A DNA stretch of 64,000 nucleotides from Chloroflexota bacterium (lineage in GTDB: Bacteria; Chloroflexota; Dehalococcoidia; Tepidiformales; Tepidiformaceae), in the NCBI GenBank assembly GCA_016234445.1, contig JACRBT010000004.1, forward strand, positions 62,001 through 126,000, read 5' to 3'. The notes beneath the pieces are model-generated. The model saw nothing but the letters and a program-made list of their open reading frames with translations, searched no databases and had not been told where the DNA came from. Position 1 is the stretch's first letter. Each line of letters begins with the position of its first letter. Shown here in pieces: positions 48,842-57,070 of this stretch. Position numbers and translations under genes: made by a program.

Positions 48842-48879
48842 GCTCTCGCGTCGAGCGACCCCGGCGGCGTCGCGAGAGC
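48842..48879. terminator. Hairpin after uspA
   Basis: GCTCTCGCG (48842-48850) pairs with CGCGAGAGC (48871-48879) across a GC-rich loop, 25 bases after the stop. No T-run; probably a terminator or mRNA-end stabiliser. Confidence 0.6.
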
Positions 48880-48972
48880 GCCCCGGGCATGCGCGAGCAC
48901 CTGTGACTTCCAGCTGGATGAACCATCGCACGTGCCGATAATCGATGTGGTGCATGAGAGCCAGGTGGCGCG

Positions 48973-50415
48973 ATGGGCGACTTCTCCGCGGTTGAACACG
49001 GAACCCGAGCCGGTGGCGGCCGCGCCTGCTTTGAGCTGACGCTCTCCGGGGCGGTCATGGAGCTCACCCTCGCGGCTGCCGAAGAAGCGGAGCTCCCCTC
49101 TGCCGCGGAGATCCTCGCGGCCCTGAACGACGGCCCGGTGGATACGATCGTCTCGGCGGCCGTTTTCACTGCGGTCCGCGAGTCGGCGACCACGCCCGTA
49201 CCCGTCGGGGCGGTGCATGTCGGGGACGGCGAAGACTGGGCGGTGAAGATCTCGCCCTCGCGGATGGCGGCCTACGCCGTAGCAGCGACCCGGGCGGACG
49301 GTGACGAATCGCCGGTGGTGAGCGAAGTCGAAGTCCGCCAGGCACTGGCGACAGCCGGAGTCACCCACGGCGTCCTGCAGGAAGCGGTGGCGGCGTTCGG
49401 AGGCGGGCGGCCGATCGCGGCGCCGGTGCTGCTGGCGCGGGGCGACGTGGCGGTCAACTGCCGCCAGGCGGAGGTTGAGTTCCTCTTCGAAACGAACCCT
49501 TCAATAGTCCCCGCCGAGCACGAAGACGGTTCGGTCGATTACCGCTCGCTTGTCGTGCAGCGGTGGGTGGAAGCCGGCACGCCGGTCGCACGCCGGTCGC
49601 CGCCGGTCGAGGGCAAGAACGGCCGGGATGTGACGGGGCGCGAGATCGTGGTCGCCCGGCTTCGCGACCACCCGCTTTCCAAGCACCAGGGGAAGGGCAC
49701 GACGGTCGAGGGGGAGACGCTTGTGGCGACGCAGGCGGGTCGACCGGTGCTCGCCGGCGAACGCGTCGAAGTGCTCCCTTTCTACGACGTGAAACGGGAC
49801 CTCGACTTCTCGGTGGGGAACATCGACTTCACGGGCGACGTCACCATCCACGGGGACGTCCACCCGGGGTTCCGGGTGCGAGCCACAGGGACTGTGACGG
49901 TCCAGGGGATCGTCGACCGCGCGACCATCATCGCGGGGGGCGACGTCCTGGCGCGGGCGATCACGGGCGACGAGCACTCCTCGATCGAAGCGGGGCACGA
50001 CGTCGTGGCACAGTACCTCCACAACGTCCGTCTCAGCGCGAAAGGCTCCGTCGAGGTGCAGCGGGAGATCCTCCACAGCCAGGTGGAGGCCGGCCGTATC
50101 GAGGTCCCGAGCGGGGGGCGGATCGTTGGGGGTCACCTGTCGGCAACGACCGAAATAACCACCGGCGTCATCGGGTCGGTGCAGGCGATACCGACCTACG
50201 TGGAGGTCGGGACCGGCGCGGGCGGGAAGCGGCCGGTGGTCCGCGCGGCGAAACGGGTCTACTTCGGCAGTGTGATCACCGTCGCCCATGGACCGTTCGC
50301 CATCGACGAAGACCTTGGAGGGTCGTCGTTCTGGGCCCACGAGGGCGAGGTGGTGCGGCTCGACCCGGCCAGCACGGGGCCAAACGCAGACCTCGGGGCG
50401 CCCCGTTCTCGGTAA
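48973..50415 (+). CDS. FapA (DUF342)-like polymer-forming protein
   Basis: 480 aa. An N-terminal alpha/beta region (1-150), then ATTAGRPV-like turns (VATQAGRPVLAGERVEVLPF) and the parallel beta-helix of DUF342: NIDFTGDVTIHGDVHPGFRV, GTVTVQGIVDRATIIAGGDV, SIEAGHDVVAQYL and GGRIVGGHLSATTEIT. Each repeat of about 18 residues forms one coil. VEGKNGRDVTGREI is conserved in the family. Members are linked to cell-shape or signalling functions, but the role is unclear. AGGTGG precedes the ATG. Confidence 0.88.
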   Translation: MGDFSAVEHGTRAGGGRACFELTLSGAVMELTLAAAEEAELPSAAEILAALNDGPVDTIVSAAVFTAVRESATTPVPVGAVHVGDGEDWAVKISPSRMAAYAVAATRADGDESPVVSEVEVRQALATAGVTHGVLQEAVAAFGGGRPIAAPVLLARGDVAVNCRQAEVEFLFETNPSIVPAEHEDGSVDYRSLVVQRWVEAGTPVARRSPPVEGKNGRDVTGREIVVARLRDHPLSKHQGKGTTVEGETLVATQAGRPVLAGERVEVLPFYDVKRDLDFSVGNIDFTGDVTIHGDVHPGFRVRATGTVTVQGIVDRATIIAGGDVLARAITGDEHSSIEAGHDVVAQYLHNVRLSAKGSVEVQREILHSQVEAGRIEVPSGGRIVGGHLSATTEITTGVIGSVQAIPTYVEVGTGAGGKRPVVRAAKRVYFGSVITVAHGPFAIDEDLGGSSFWAHEGEVVRLDPASTGPNADLGAPRSR

Positions 50416-50462
50416 TGGCTGGTGGCTGGGTCCGCCGGACAGGAGCGCGCCAGGGCGGAACG

Positions 50463-51509
50463 TCACCTGCGAACTCGCAGCCACACCACGAGCACCAGCA
50501 GGGCAACCGCCAGCAGCGCCGCCAGCACCGGCAACGTGGGGATCCACCCGTCGTCCGATGAAGCGACGCTCGGCTGGAAGCCGGCAAGGATGGTCGCTTC
50601 ACGAACTTCGCTCAGGAGCGGGACGCCCTCGTAGCGCACAGGGTGTCCGTCACTCACCTCCCAGACGGCACTGCCGGCGGCGACTCCCCGCCACCCGGCC
50701 ACGCCGAACTCGTCGCGGACGACCAGTGCGGCCACGCGGGTGCCGGTCGGCCACCATCCGCGGAGGCTGGTCATGCTCAGTTCGCAGAGATGCTGTTCGT
50801 TCGCGGAGAAGTAGTGGTCGTTGAGGGTGATTTCGCCACGGAGGTCACCCCGGAACGACTCGCCGATGCGGAGTACGGTGGCGCCATCCCGGTGGTCTAC
50901 GACCGTCGCGATGACGATCGCCTCGGCTATGCCCGCGAATATGGCCGCGTCCCGGGGCGGCACGTTCCAGGCCCAGCATGGGGTTGTCGCATCAAGCGCG
51001 GGGGCGTTCGGCGTCGCGGCGAAGTCCCTGAAGGCGGCGCGCACGTCCTGGATCTCCGGAGTTGACCGGGGAGCACCGCCCCCGTACGAGACCAGGGCGT
51101 TTCCGTCGACCCGGAAGATGTCGTAACCGGCGCGGGCGACCTTGTAGCGGGCGACGCCGAACGTGTCCGGGATGAGAAAGACGAGGACGCGGGAGCCGGC
51201 TTCGTAGTTCTGACGCCCCTCCTCCACCGTCTCGTAGCAGTCCAGGTTGGTGGCGTTGTTGATCGTCAGGCGGTCCCCGGCGGAGGCGCCCTTCAGCCCC
51301 TCGTCGACCACCAGCGTGATCACATCACCGGAAGGCGACTCCAGCGTGCCGACGGCGACAACCTCGGCACTGTCGACGTTGCGTGGCAAGTCCCGCGTAT
51401 GGAAGCGGACGATGGTGCAGGCCCGGGCAGGGGCCGCGCCGCTGGCCCAAAGCTCGGCCGCGACGAAGAGGCCGAGGGCGATGATCGCGGCGACGAGGCT
51501 GGTCCGCAT
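50463..51509 (-). CDS. Exported, C-terminally anchored OB-fold (NTR-like) protein
   Basis: 348 aa. Signal peptide SLVAAIIALGLFVAAELWAS to about residue 27, with mature start near ARACTIVRF. Two copies of a domain that resembles the netrin/TIMP-like OB fold: AEVVAVGTLESPSGDVITLV then VDEGLKGASAGDRLTI, and AEAIVIATVVDHRDGATVLR then IGESFRGDLRGEITL. A C-terminal membrane helix, PVLAALLAVALLVLVVWLRV, anchors it outward. Last of the minus-strand gene set that starts with the Fe-S protein at 58029. Function unknown. Confidence 0.65.
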   Translation of the reverse strand: MRTSLVAAIIALGLFVAAELWASGAAPARACTIVRFHTRDLPRNVDSAEVVAVGTLESPSGDVITLVVDEGLKGASAGDRLTINNATNLDCYETVEEGRQNYEAGSRVLVFLIPDTFGVARYKVARAGYDIFRVDGNALVSYGGGAPRSTPEIQDVRAAFRDFAATPNAPALDATTPCWAWNVPPRDAAIFAGIAEAIVIATVVDHRDGATVLRIGESFRGDLRGEITLNDHYFSANEQHLCELSMTSLRGWWPTGTRVAALVVRDEFGVAGWRGVAAGSAVWEVSDGHPVRYEGVPLLSEVREATILAGFQPSVASSDDGWIPTLPVLAALLAVALLVLVVWLRVRR

Positions 51510-51575
51510 ACCAGTCCTAACGCCGGCGAGGGTCCGACGGTTTCACGCGGCAAGCCAGGCAGCCAGGGGCGGCCG

Positions 51576-52124
51576 CTACCGGAAGGGGTTGCCGCCGCCG
51601 CTCGCCTCAAGCTCCTGGCACGACTTCACTCCGGCCGAGACCGGGCCGAACCGGGTCTTCAGGTCCGCCGACAAGTCGATCACCTGCCTCCACTTCCCGG
51701 TATCGGGCGTGCCTCGCAGAGCGAGAAGCTTCTGCCGGTCGCTGCGTGTGAGCGCGTCCAGTACGTCCTTCGCCTGCCGGATCGTGTCGGCGTGTCCGGC
51801 GGCGGCGTCAGCCGGCGGGGTCATCTTCTCAAGGTCGGCGATGAGCAGCGCGAACGGGTCGCGGGCGATCTTCGCGTAGGCGTCGGTGGGGTCCATCCCG
51901 CTCATTGAGGCCAGGTTTTCCTTGAAGCTCGCCTGGTACGTGGTGTACATCCTCGCCGCGGCGGTGCAAACCTCATCGACGTATCGCTCCGGCGCGGCCG
52001 GCGCCGTCGGGACCGCGGTCGAACCTGTCGGGTTGCTGTCCTCGCTGCTTCCACAGGCAACCGCGGCGATCGACGAGAGCACAGCGGCGGCAGACAGCAG
52101 TAGAAAGACGCGGGCGGTGGCCAT
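51576..52124 (-). CDS. Lipoprotein of unknown function
   Basis: ATG 52124, after GAGGAGA, gives 182 aa; the open frame to 52205 extends past the signal. Signal VFLLLSAAAVLSSIAAVACG with lipid Cys at about residue 23, a short Thr/Pro linker, then an all-helical domain, YVDEVCTAAARMYTTYQASF to IRQAKDVLDALTRSDRQKLL, containing two further cysteines (VCTAA and SCQEL) that could pair. No family recognised. It is in the set of lipoproteins downstream of the NrfD/cupredoxin genes. Confidence 0.75.
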   Translation of the reverse strand: MATARVFLLLSAAAVLSSIAAVACGSSEDSNPTGSTAVPTAPAAPERYVDEVCTAAARMYTTYQASFKENLASMSGMDPTDAYAKIARDPFALLIADLEKMTPPADAAAGHADTIRQAKDVLDALTRSDRQKLLALRGTPDTGKWRQVIDLSADLKTRFGPVSAGVKSCQELEASGGGNPFR

Positions 52125-52211
52125 GGCAGTCTCCTCTTTCACCCTTGACGATGTCGTCAGCCCGGCCTCGGAGCGGACCCGAGGCCGGGCCGGGGGCGAA
52201 TTCAACCAACC

Positions 52212-53819
52212 CTAGGGGACGATTTCAAACGCCAGCCGCATCGCGGGGAGACGGTAGCCAAGGCCAAGCCCCGGCGCGTCGTCACGGTAGGTAAGGATAG
52301 CCTGCTGGTAGCCCCATGGGGGCTCGCCATGGCCCTGGTAGATCATCGGGTAGAGGTCGATGAGGTGGATCCCCGGCTCGCCTGTCGCGATCAGGTAGAC
52401 GGTCGCGTCGCCGTTGCTGCTGAAGCCGCAGGCAAAGCCGATGTAGGCGTTGTCGTAGGTCATGGCGAAGCCGTTGTCGAGTTCGGTCCAGCCGATGCCC
52501 TTGACCCGGATCTCGATCTGGTCGCCGGCCTTCACCTTCTTCGGCGAAATGCCGTCCACGTAGAAGCTGCGTTCGACAAAGAACGGCACCTCGCCCACTA
52601 GCTCGCCACCAGCGACGGCCTGGATCACATGCCAGCCGCCGAGGTCGTCCGGGATCTGGACCTTCGCCTCGAGGCTTCCGTCCGCGCCGCTCGTTGCTTT
52701 CCCGAGCGAGACTTCGGTGAGAGCCCAGCCGCTGGGATTGACCCGGTTCCCGCGCGCGGTCACGTAGAAGAGCTCCGCTGCCGTGTTGGGCTTCAGGCCG
52801 GTCGCCTTCACGGTCACGTTCGAAAGGATCGGGCCTGACTTCGGTTCGGTGGTGAGCTTCGCCGAGCCAGCCTTGCCGCTCGAAGTCGTCCGCGGGGCCG
52901 CGGCATCGCTGATCACGGCGCGGTCGTCCGGCCAGTCGATCACCGCCGGCGGCAGCGTCTTGTCATCAGTCACCGTGAACCGGAACTGCCAGTCGGGGAT
53001 GTTCGCGGTCCCGGACTGCTGGTTGTTGAGATAGGGCACGGAGCGGGCGCCGTGCTCGACGTCGATGACGTGCTGGCCCGCCTTCCCGGCCGCCCGGATC
53101 ACCGCCGTGGCCGTGCCGCGCGTGGTGACGGCGGTGACGATTCCGGTCGGCATGTTGTCGTAGCGGATCGCGATCGTGCTGTTGAACTGCCCGTATCCAA
53201 GCCCCGTCACCTTGATCGTGATCGGCGTACCTAGCGGGCCCGATTCAGGCGTGACCGTCACCTTGCGCATCACCCGGAAGCCAGCCTTGGCCACATCCTG
53301 GCCAGCGACCGCACCGAAGATGTCGTGGACTTCGCCGTAGTCGGAGGGCGCCACCACCGGCGCCGTCACCTTGCCGTCGGCTCCGACCGTGGCCTTGCCG
53401 AGGCTGAGCCGCTTGGGGGCGAACACCTTGTTGTTGAACTGGATGTTCTCCGGCCCTGTGGTCAGCTTCCATGACCCTTCAGCCGTTGCCCAGAAGAACT
53501 CCATTTCCTTCCCGGCCGGGAGTCCTTCTCCTGTGATGGTGAAGGCGGTCCCGATGGCGCCGTTGTCCGGGGAGACTTTGAGCAGCTTGAGGTCGGCGGC
53601 CGGCGTCGCCGCAGTGGTGACGGAAGCGGCGGGACTGCCGGAGGCTGCCGTGGGGGACGTTACACCGGTGGCCGATGTCGTTGGTGTGCCTGCGCCGTCG
53701 GAGTCGCCTCCACAGGCGGAGAAGAGGGTGGCCGCCGCGGCGAGGAGGGCAGCGCCAGCCATCAAGGACCTGGGGATAGGGTGCCTGGAGAAGGGTACGG
53801 AGAACCATTCAGCGTGCAT
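52212..53819 (-). CDS. Lipoprotein with IPT/TIG-like beta-sandwich repeats
   Basis: ATG 53819, with GAAGGAG upstream, gives 535 aa. Signal SLMAGAALLAAAATLFSACG, lipid Cys at about residue 36, then a Thr/Ser/Ala linker. Four beta-sandwich repeats begin with LLKVSPDNGAIGTAFTITGE, VTVTPESGPLGTPITIKVTG, LTTEPKSGPILSNVTVKATG and FYVDGISPKKVKAGDQIEIR. The G-x-x-x-x-x-V/I-T-I-x-x-x-G-L pattern is typical of IPT/TIG immunoglobulin-like domains. A large extracellular structural protein, in the Fe-S/NrfD/cupredoxin gene set. Confidence 0.8.
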   Translation of the reverse strand: MHAEWFSVPFSRHPIPRSLMAGAALLAAAATLFSACGGDSDGAGTPTTSATGVTSPTAASGSPAASVTTAATPAADLKLLKVSPDNGAIGTAFTITGEGLPAGKEMEFFWATAEGSWKLTTGPENIQFNNKVFAPKRLSLGKATVGADGKVTAPVVAPSDYGEVHDIFGAVAGQDVAKAGFRVMRKVTVTPESGPLGTPITIKVTGLGYGQFNSTIAIRYDNMPTGIVTAVTTRGTATAVIRAAGKAGQHVIDVEHGARSVPYLNNQQSGTANIPDWQFRFTVTDDKTLPPAVIDWPDDRAVISDAAAPRTTSSGKAGSAKLTTEPKSGPILSNVTVKATGLKPNTAAELFYVTARGNRVNPSGWALTEVSLGKATSGADGSLEAKVQIPDDLGGWHVIQAVAGGELVGEVPFFVERSFYVDGISPKKVKAGDQIEIRVKGIGWTELDNGFAMTYDNAYIGFACGFSSNGDATVYLIATGEPGIHLIDLYPMIYQGHGEPPWGYQQAILTYRDDAPGLGLGYRLPAMRLAFEIVP

Positions 53820-53897
53820 GACCGGCTCCTTCGGGCCCGCGGCCATCCGCGGGCCCTGTCACGTTCGAGTTTGCTTACCGCCCGGAACCCCAGGGGG

Positions 53898-54662
53898 TTA
53901 CTGGACGACTTTGGGCTTGGTGTCGATCGTCGGAGAGACCAGGGACGGGAGCTTCCAGGTGACGGCCTTGCCATCCTTGGTGATGACGATCTTGTAGTCG
54001 ATGCCGCCCAGCGGGTAGTCGAGCGGGATGTCCCAGTTGGAGCTCCACATGAAGGGAGCACCGGGGACCGAGCCGCCGGCGCGCTGGGAGAAGCGCCCCG
54101 CCGATTCGTCGCCGTTCGGCAGGACGACCTTCACGGTGACTCCAGTGTCCTTGTCGGTGATCCGCTTGCCGGTGTTGACGTCCAGGATCTCGTAGCGCCA
54201 CACGATCCGCTGGCCGCGGGCAAAGACGCTGCTGGGCGTGCAGGCAAGTGTTGACGCGACGTTGTACTTGCTCGCTGTCGTGGTGGCGATTGTCTCCACG
54301 TAGATGAAGTAGTCGCCGGCCTTTTCGTAGTACGACGCCGGCGCGGTTTCCCGCGGGGCGGCGGTCGGGGGTGTTGATCCCGCGGGGAGCGGGGTGTTCG
54401 TTGGCCGCGGCGTCACGGAGACGGCGGCGATGAGGCCTGCCCCCCCGGCGGCCTTGGTTTCCGGCGCGGTGGTCGGCTTCGCCTGGAGCGATGCCACCTG
54501 CGTCTGAAGCTGGTTTGCCTCGGCTTCGCTGTCTTCTGCCTGCTGCTTGACCTTGTCGTAGTCGCTCTGGGAGACGCCTCCGCCCCCGCAGGCGACCGCG
54601 ATGGCCACGAGTACACCGATCAAGCCGAATGCGGCGACTCTCCCTGCTGCTTTCCTGGACAT
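53898..54662 (-). CDS. Lipoprotein with coiled coil
   Basis: ATG 54662, after AAGGAGG, gives 254 aa. Signal RVAAFGLIGVLVAIAVACGG, lipid Cys about residue 25. A coiled coil follows, SQSDYDKVKQQAEDSEAEAN and QLQTQVASLQAK, then a Pro/Thr linker and a C-terminal beta domain (about 130-254) with FARGQRIVWRYEILDVNTGK and WDIPLDYPLGGIDYKIVITK. An outer-face lipoprotein; the last part resembles the bacterial Ig/FixG-like fold. Same strand and spacing as the cupredoxin gene upstream; likely same transcript. Confidence 0.75.
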   Translation of the reverse strand: MSRKAAGRVAAFGLIGVLVAIAVACGGGGVSQSDYDKVKQQAEDSEAEANQLQTQVASLQAKPTTAPETKAAGGAGLIAAVSVTPRPTNTPLPAGSTPPTAAPRETAPASYYEKAGDYFIYVETIATTTASKYNVASTLACTPSSVFARGQRIVWRYEILDVNTGKRITDKDTGVTVKVVLPNGDESAGRFSQRAGGSVPGAPFMWSSNWDIPLDYPLGGIDYKIVITKDGKAVTWKLPSLVSPTIDTKPKVVQ

Positions 54663-54774
54663 TCCGAATCCTCCTTGGCCCTTTGAGCCATGTTTTAGAT
54701 AACTGAGACTGATGACCAGAGCCGCTTTCCCGCTCGCGCGCAGACTACTACGGCGAGTCAAGAGGCAGCTTCGG

Positions 54775-55707
54775 TTACGCCGAGGCATCACCTCCCGGAC
54801 CTCCGTCCCCAACGCGCGAGACGCGCCAGGCCTGGTAGAGGATGAAGATGAAGGCCGCCCAGATGAGGGCGATGAGCGAAATGAGGGCCGCAGGAGCCCA
54901 GTCCTTGAGTTCAACGAGCTCCTGGCTGTGGCCCGAAGCCGGCAGCACACTCTCACCGAACTCCGCCTGGAAGGCTCTGCTCGCCGGGATATCCACGGCC
55001 AGCTCCGAAGCGTCGTAGATCCCCATGCCTTCGAACTTCGCGGTGAGCTTGAGGGTGCCGGTAAGCGTGGGTTCGTAGACGAACCTGGCCTGGCCGACCG
55101 GACCAGTCCGCTCCTCGCCAATTTCAACGAGCCCGGACCGCCCTGCGAAGGACTGGTTGATGAAGAAAGTTATGTCGCCCTTCGGGATAGGCTGGTCCTT
55201 GTCGTCCAGGAGGGAGGCATTCACGGTCACCTTCCCGTCCTTAATCGAGATCGCGGCAGGCTCAATCGAGATCTTCGTCTTCGTGAGCGCCGCGCCGCCC
55301 CCGCCGGAGCCCGTCTTCACCTTCAGGACGCCATTCTGGAGAAAGTCGTGGAGATCGCACTCCAGGTCGCACTTGAACGTGAAGGTGCCGGGCTTGTTGG
55401 CAACGATCTTGATGGTCGCTTCCTTATGCTGCGCGTCGATCTTGTCAGACTCTACGTTGTAGCCCTCGAGGACCATGATGTGTTCTTCGTTTGGATAGGC
55501 CTTGTGGTCCCAGATGAACGTGATCTCGACGAGCTTGCCTTGCTCCACCTCGATCGTCTCCGGGTCGAGCCCGCTATCGGTCACCTTTACCGTGATCTTC
55601 GTTGCTTCCTGGGCCACCGCCGGGGTAGCGAGGGGGTGCACCCCGGCGATGACGGTGAAGGCCAGGAGGATGGCCAGGGAGGCGAGTGCAAGGCGACGAC
55701 TCTTCAT
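54775..55707 (-). CDS. Membrane-anchored cupredoxin with unusual copper ligands
   Basis: ATG 55707 gives 310 aa; the frame to 55734 is less likely. Signal LALASLAILLAFTVIAGVHP (to about residue 35). The cupredoxin barrel is at 38-135, with His in NEEHIMVLEGY and the loop FKCDLECDLHDFLQNG: C-x3-C-x2-H. CuA sites have C-x3-C-x3-H-x3-M; here the His is one residue nearer and Met is replaced by Leu. A second beta domain (140-250) and a C-terminal helix, AALISLIALIWAAFIFILYQ, anchor it. It is directly downstream of the NrfD gene, so it is a candidate electron acceptor or shuttle of that complex. Confidence 0.8.
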   Translation of the reverse strand: MKSRRLALASLAILLAFTVIAGVHPLATPAVAQEATKITVKVTDSGLDPETIEVEQGKLVEITFIWDHKAYPNEEHIMVLEGYNVESDKIDAQHKEATIKIVANKPGTFTFKCDLECDLHDFLQNGVLKVKTGSGGGGAALTKTKISIEPAAISIKDGKVTVNASLLDDKDQPIPKGDITFFINQSFAGRSGLVEIGEERTGPVGQARFVYEPTLTGTLKLTAKFEGMGIYDASELAVDIPASRAFQAEFGESVLPASGHSQELVELKDWAPAALISLIALIWAAFIFILYQAWRVSRVGDGGPGGDASA

Positions 55708-55717
55708 TTCTGAAACC

Positions 55718-57070
55718 TCAGCCCTGTGGGGCAAGCTGCGCTGGCGGCATCGCTGGCGGGACTTCGGCAGCCGAATGCTCTTCTTCCCATCCCTCCGTCA
55801 TTTCCCAGATGGAGATGATGGGGAAGAGCTTGGCAAAGATGGTGATGAGCAGAGCGAACCCTGCGAACGATGCGATCGTGATGAAGATTTCCGCGGCCGT
55901 CGGCGTGTAGACACCCCAGGCATACGGCATCAGCGGCAGGCTCAGCGACGGCACGACGATGACGAACCGCTTGATCCACATGCCGATGTTGGCAAGAACG
56001 GACACGGTCACCAGGAGCGGGATTGTCCTCGTCTTCGGGATCGCCGCGATGACGACGGGCAGGAGCTGCCCACCGAAGAAGCCGAACCAGACGAGTGGAG
56101 CGTAGCGGCCGAAGAACAGCTCGCCGAGAAGGAGGTCCTCTCCGCCTTCGAGCTTGTAGGTGACGGTCAGGTATTCCGCGAAGGTGAAGTAGAGATAGAT
56201 GATCCCGAAGGCGGCGAGGAGGATGGCAAGGTACTGGAAGTGCTTCTCGGTCAAGTACTCTTCCAGGTGGTAGACCCGGCGGAAGATGAACATGACCGTG
56301 ATGAGCATTGCCGTCCCCGAATAGAGCGCGCCGACGGCGAAGTAGGGGGCGAAGATCGTGCTGTTCCAGCCGGCCCGGAAGGTCAGCCCGAAGATCCAGG
56401 AGACGACCGAGTGGGTGGCGACACCGAGCGGGATGATCATGAGCATCATGATCGTGCCGCCGAGTTCGAGCCTTCGGCGCTGTTCCGGGAGGCCGCGCCA
56501 GCGCACCCCGAAGATCGAGTACAGCCGATGACGGGCGCCCGACACCCGGACGCCCGTCCGGTCACGCAGCAGGGCTGAATCGGGGATGAGGAACAGGAAG
56601 AGGTAGATGAGGCTCGCCGCCAGGTAGGTGGGGATGACGAGGATGTCCCAGAGGAGTGGCGATTCCAGGCGGCCATAGACCAGGAGGTGCCAGAGCCGGT
56701 CCGGGCGGCCCATGTCGATCGCTGGCATCAGCGCGCACATGCTCAGGGCGGCCACGGTGGTGAGTTCGGAGAATCGCGTGAGCGGGCGCCGCCATTCGGC
56801 GCCCGTCAGCCGAAGGATGGCGGAGATGAAGGTGCCGGCCATGCTCAGGCCGCTGAAGAAGACGAAGTTGGAGATGTAGACGCCCCAGATGACGTCGTCG
56901 CCCATCCCCGTGACGGCGAGACCATCACGGACCTGGTAGGCGTAGGCGATGAAGCCAAGGACGGAAAGCGCAATCAGGCAACCCGTCCAGATGAACCAGG
57001 TTTGGGAGAAGCCGGTCAGGGGGGCCAGGACCCGCTCTTCGAGTCGTTGCTGTCGCTCTGAGGCATTCAT
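55718..57070 (-). CDS. NrfD/PsrC-family quinone-interacting membrane subunit
   Basis: ATG 57070 overlaps the TGA of the Fe-S gene (TGATG); 450 aa. About ten hydrophobic helices. Conserved NrfD features include NFVFFSGLSMAGTFISAILR (helix 2), ALMPAIDMGRPDRLWHLL, with the Asp-x-Gly-Arg-Pro motif, and YRRDL-like GRLESPLLWDILVI. The C-terminal cytoplasmic tail is acidic and Pro/Ala rich. NrfD/ActC proteins oxidise or reduce quinol in the membrane and exchange electrons with a Fe-S protein on the outer face. No heme ligands are apparent. Confidence 0.93.
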   Translation of the reverse strand: MNASERQQRLEERVLAPLTGFSQTWFIWTGCLIALSVLGFIAYAYQVRDGLAVTGMGDDVIWGVYISNFVFFSGLSMAGTFISAILRLTGAEWRRPLTRFSELTTVAALSMCALMPAIDMGRPDRLWHLLVYGRLESPLLWDILVIPTYLAASLIYLFLFLIPDSALLRDRTGVRVSGARHRLYSIFGVRWRGLPEQRRRLELGGTIMMLMIIPLGVATHSVVSWIFGLTFRAGWNSTIFAPYFAVGALYSGTAMLITVMFIFRRVYHLEEYLTEKHFQYLAILLAAFGIIYLYFTFAEYLTVTYKLEGGEDLLLGELFFGRYAPLVWFGFFGGQLLPVVIAAIPKTRTIPLLVTVSVLANIGMWIKRFVIVVPSLSLPLMPYAWGVYTPTAAEIFITIASFAGFALLITIFAKLFPIISIWEMTEGWEEEHSAAEVPPAMPPAQLAPQG

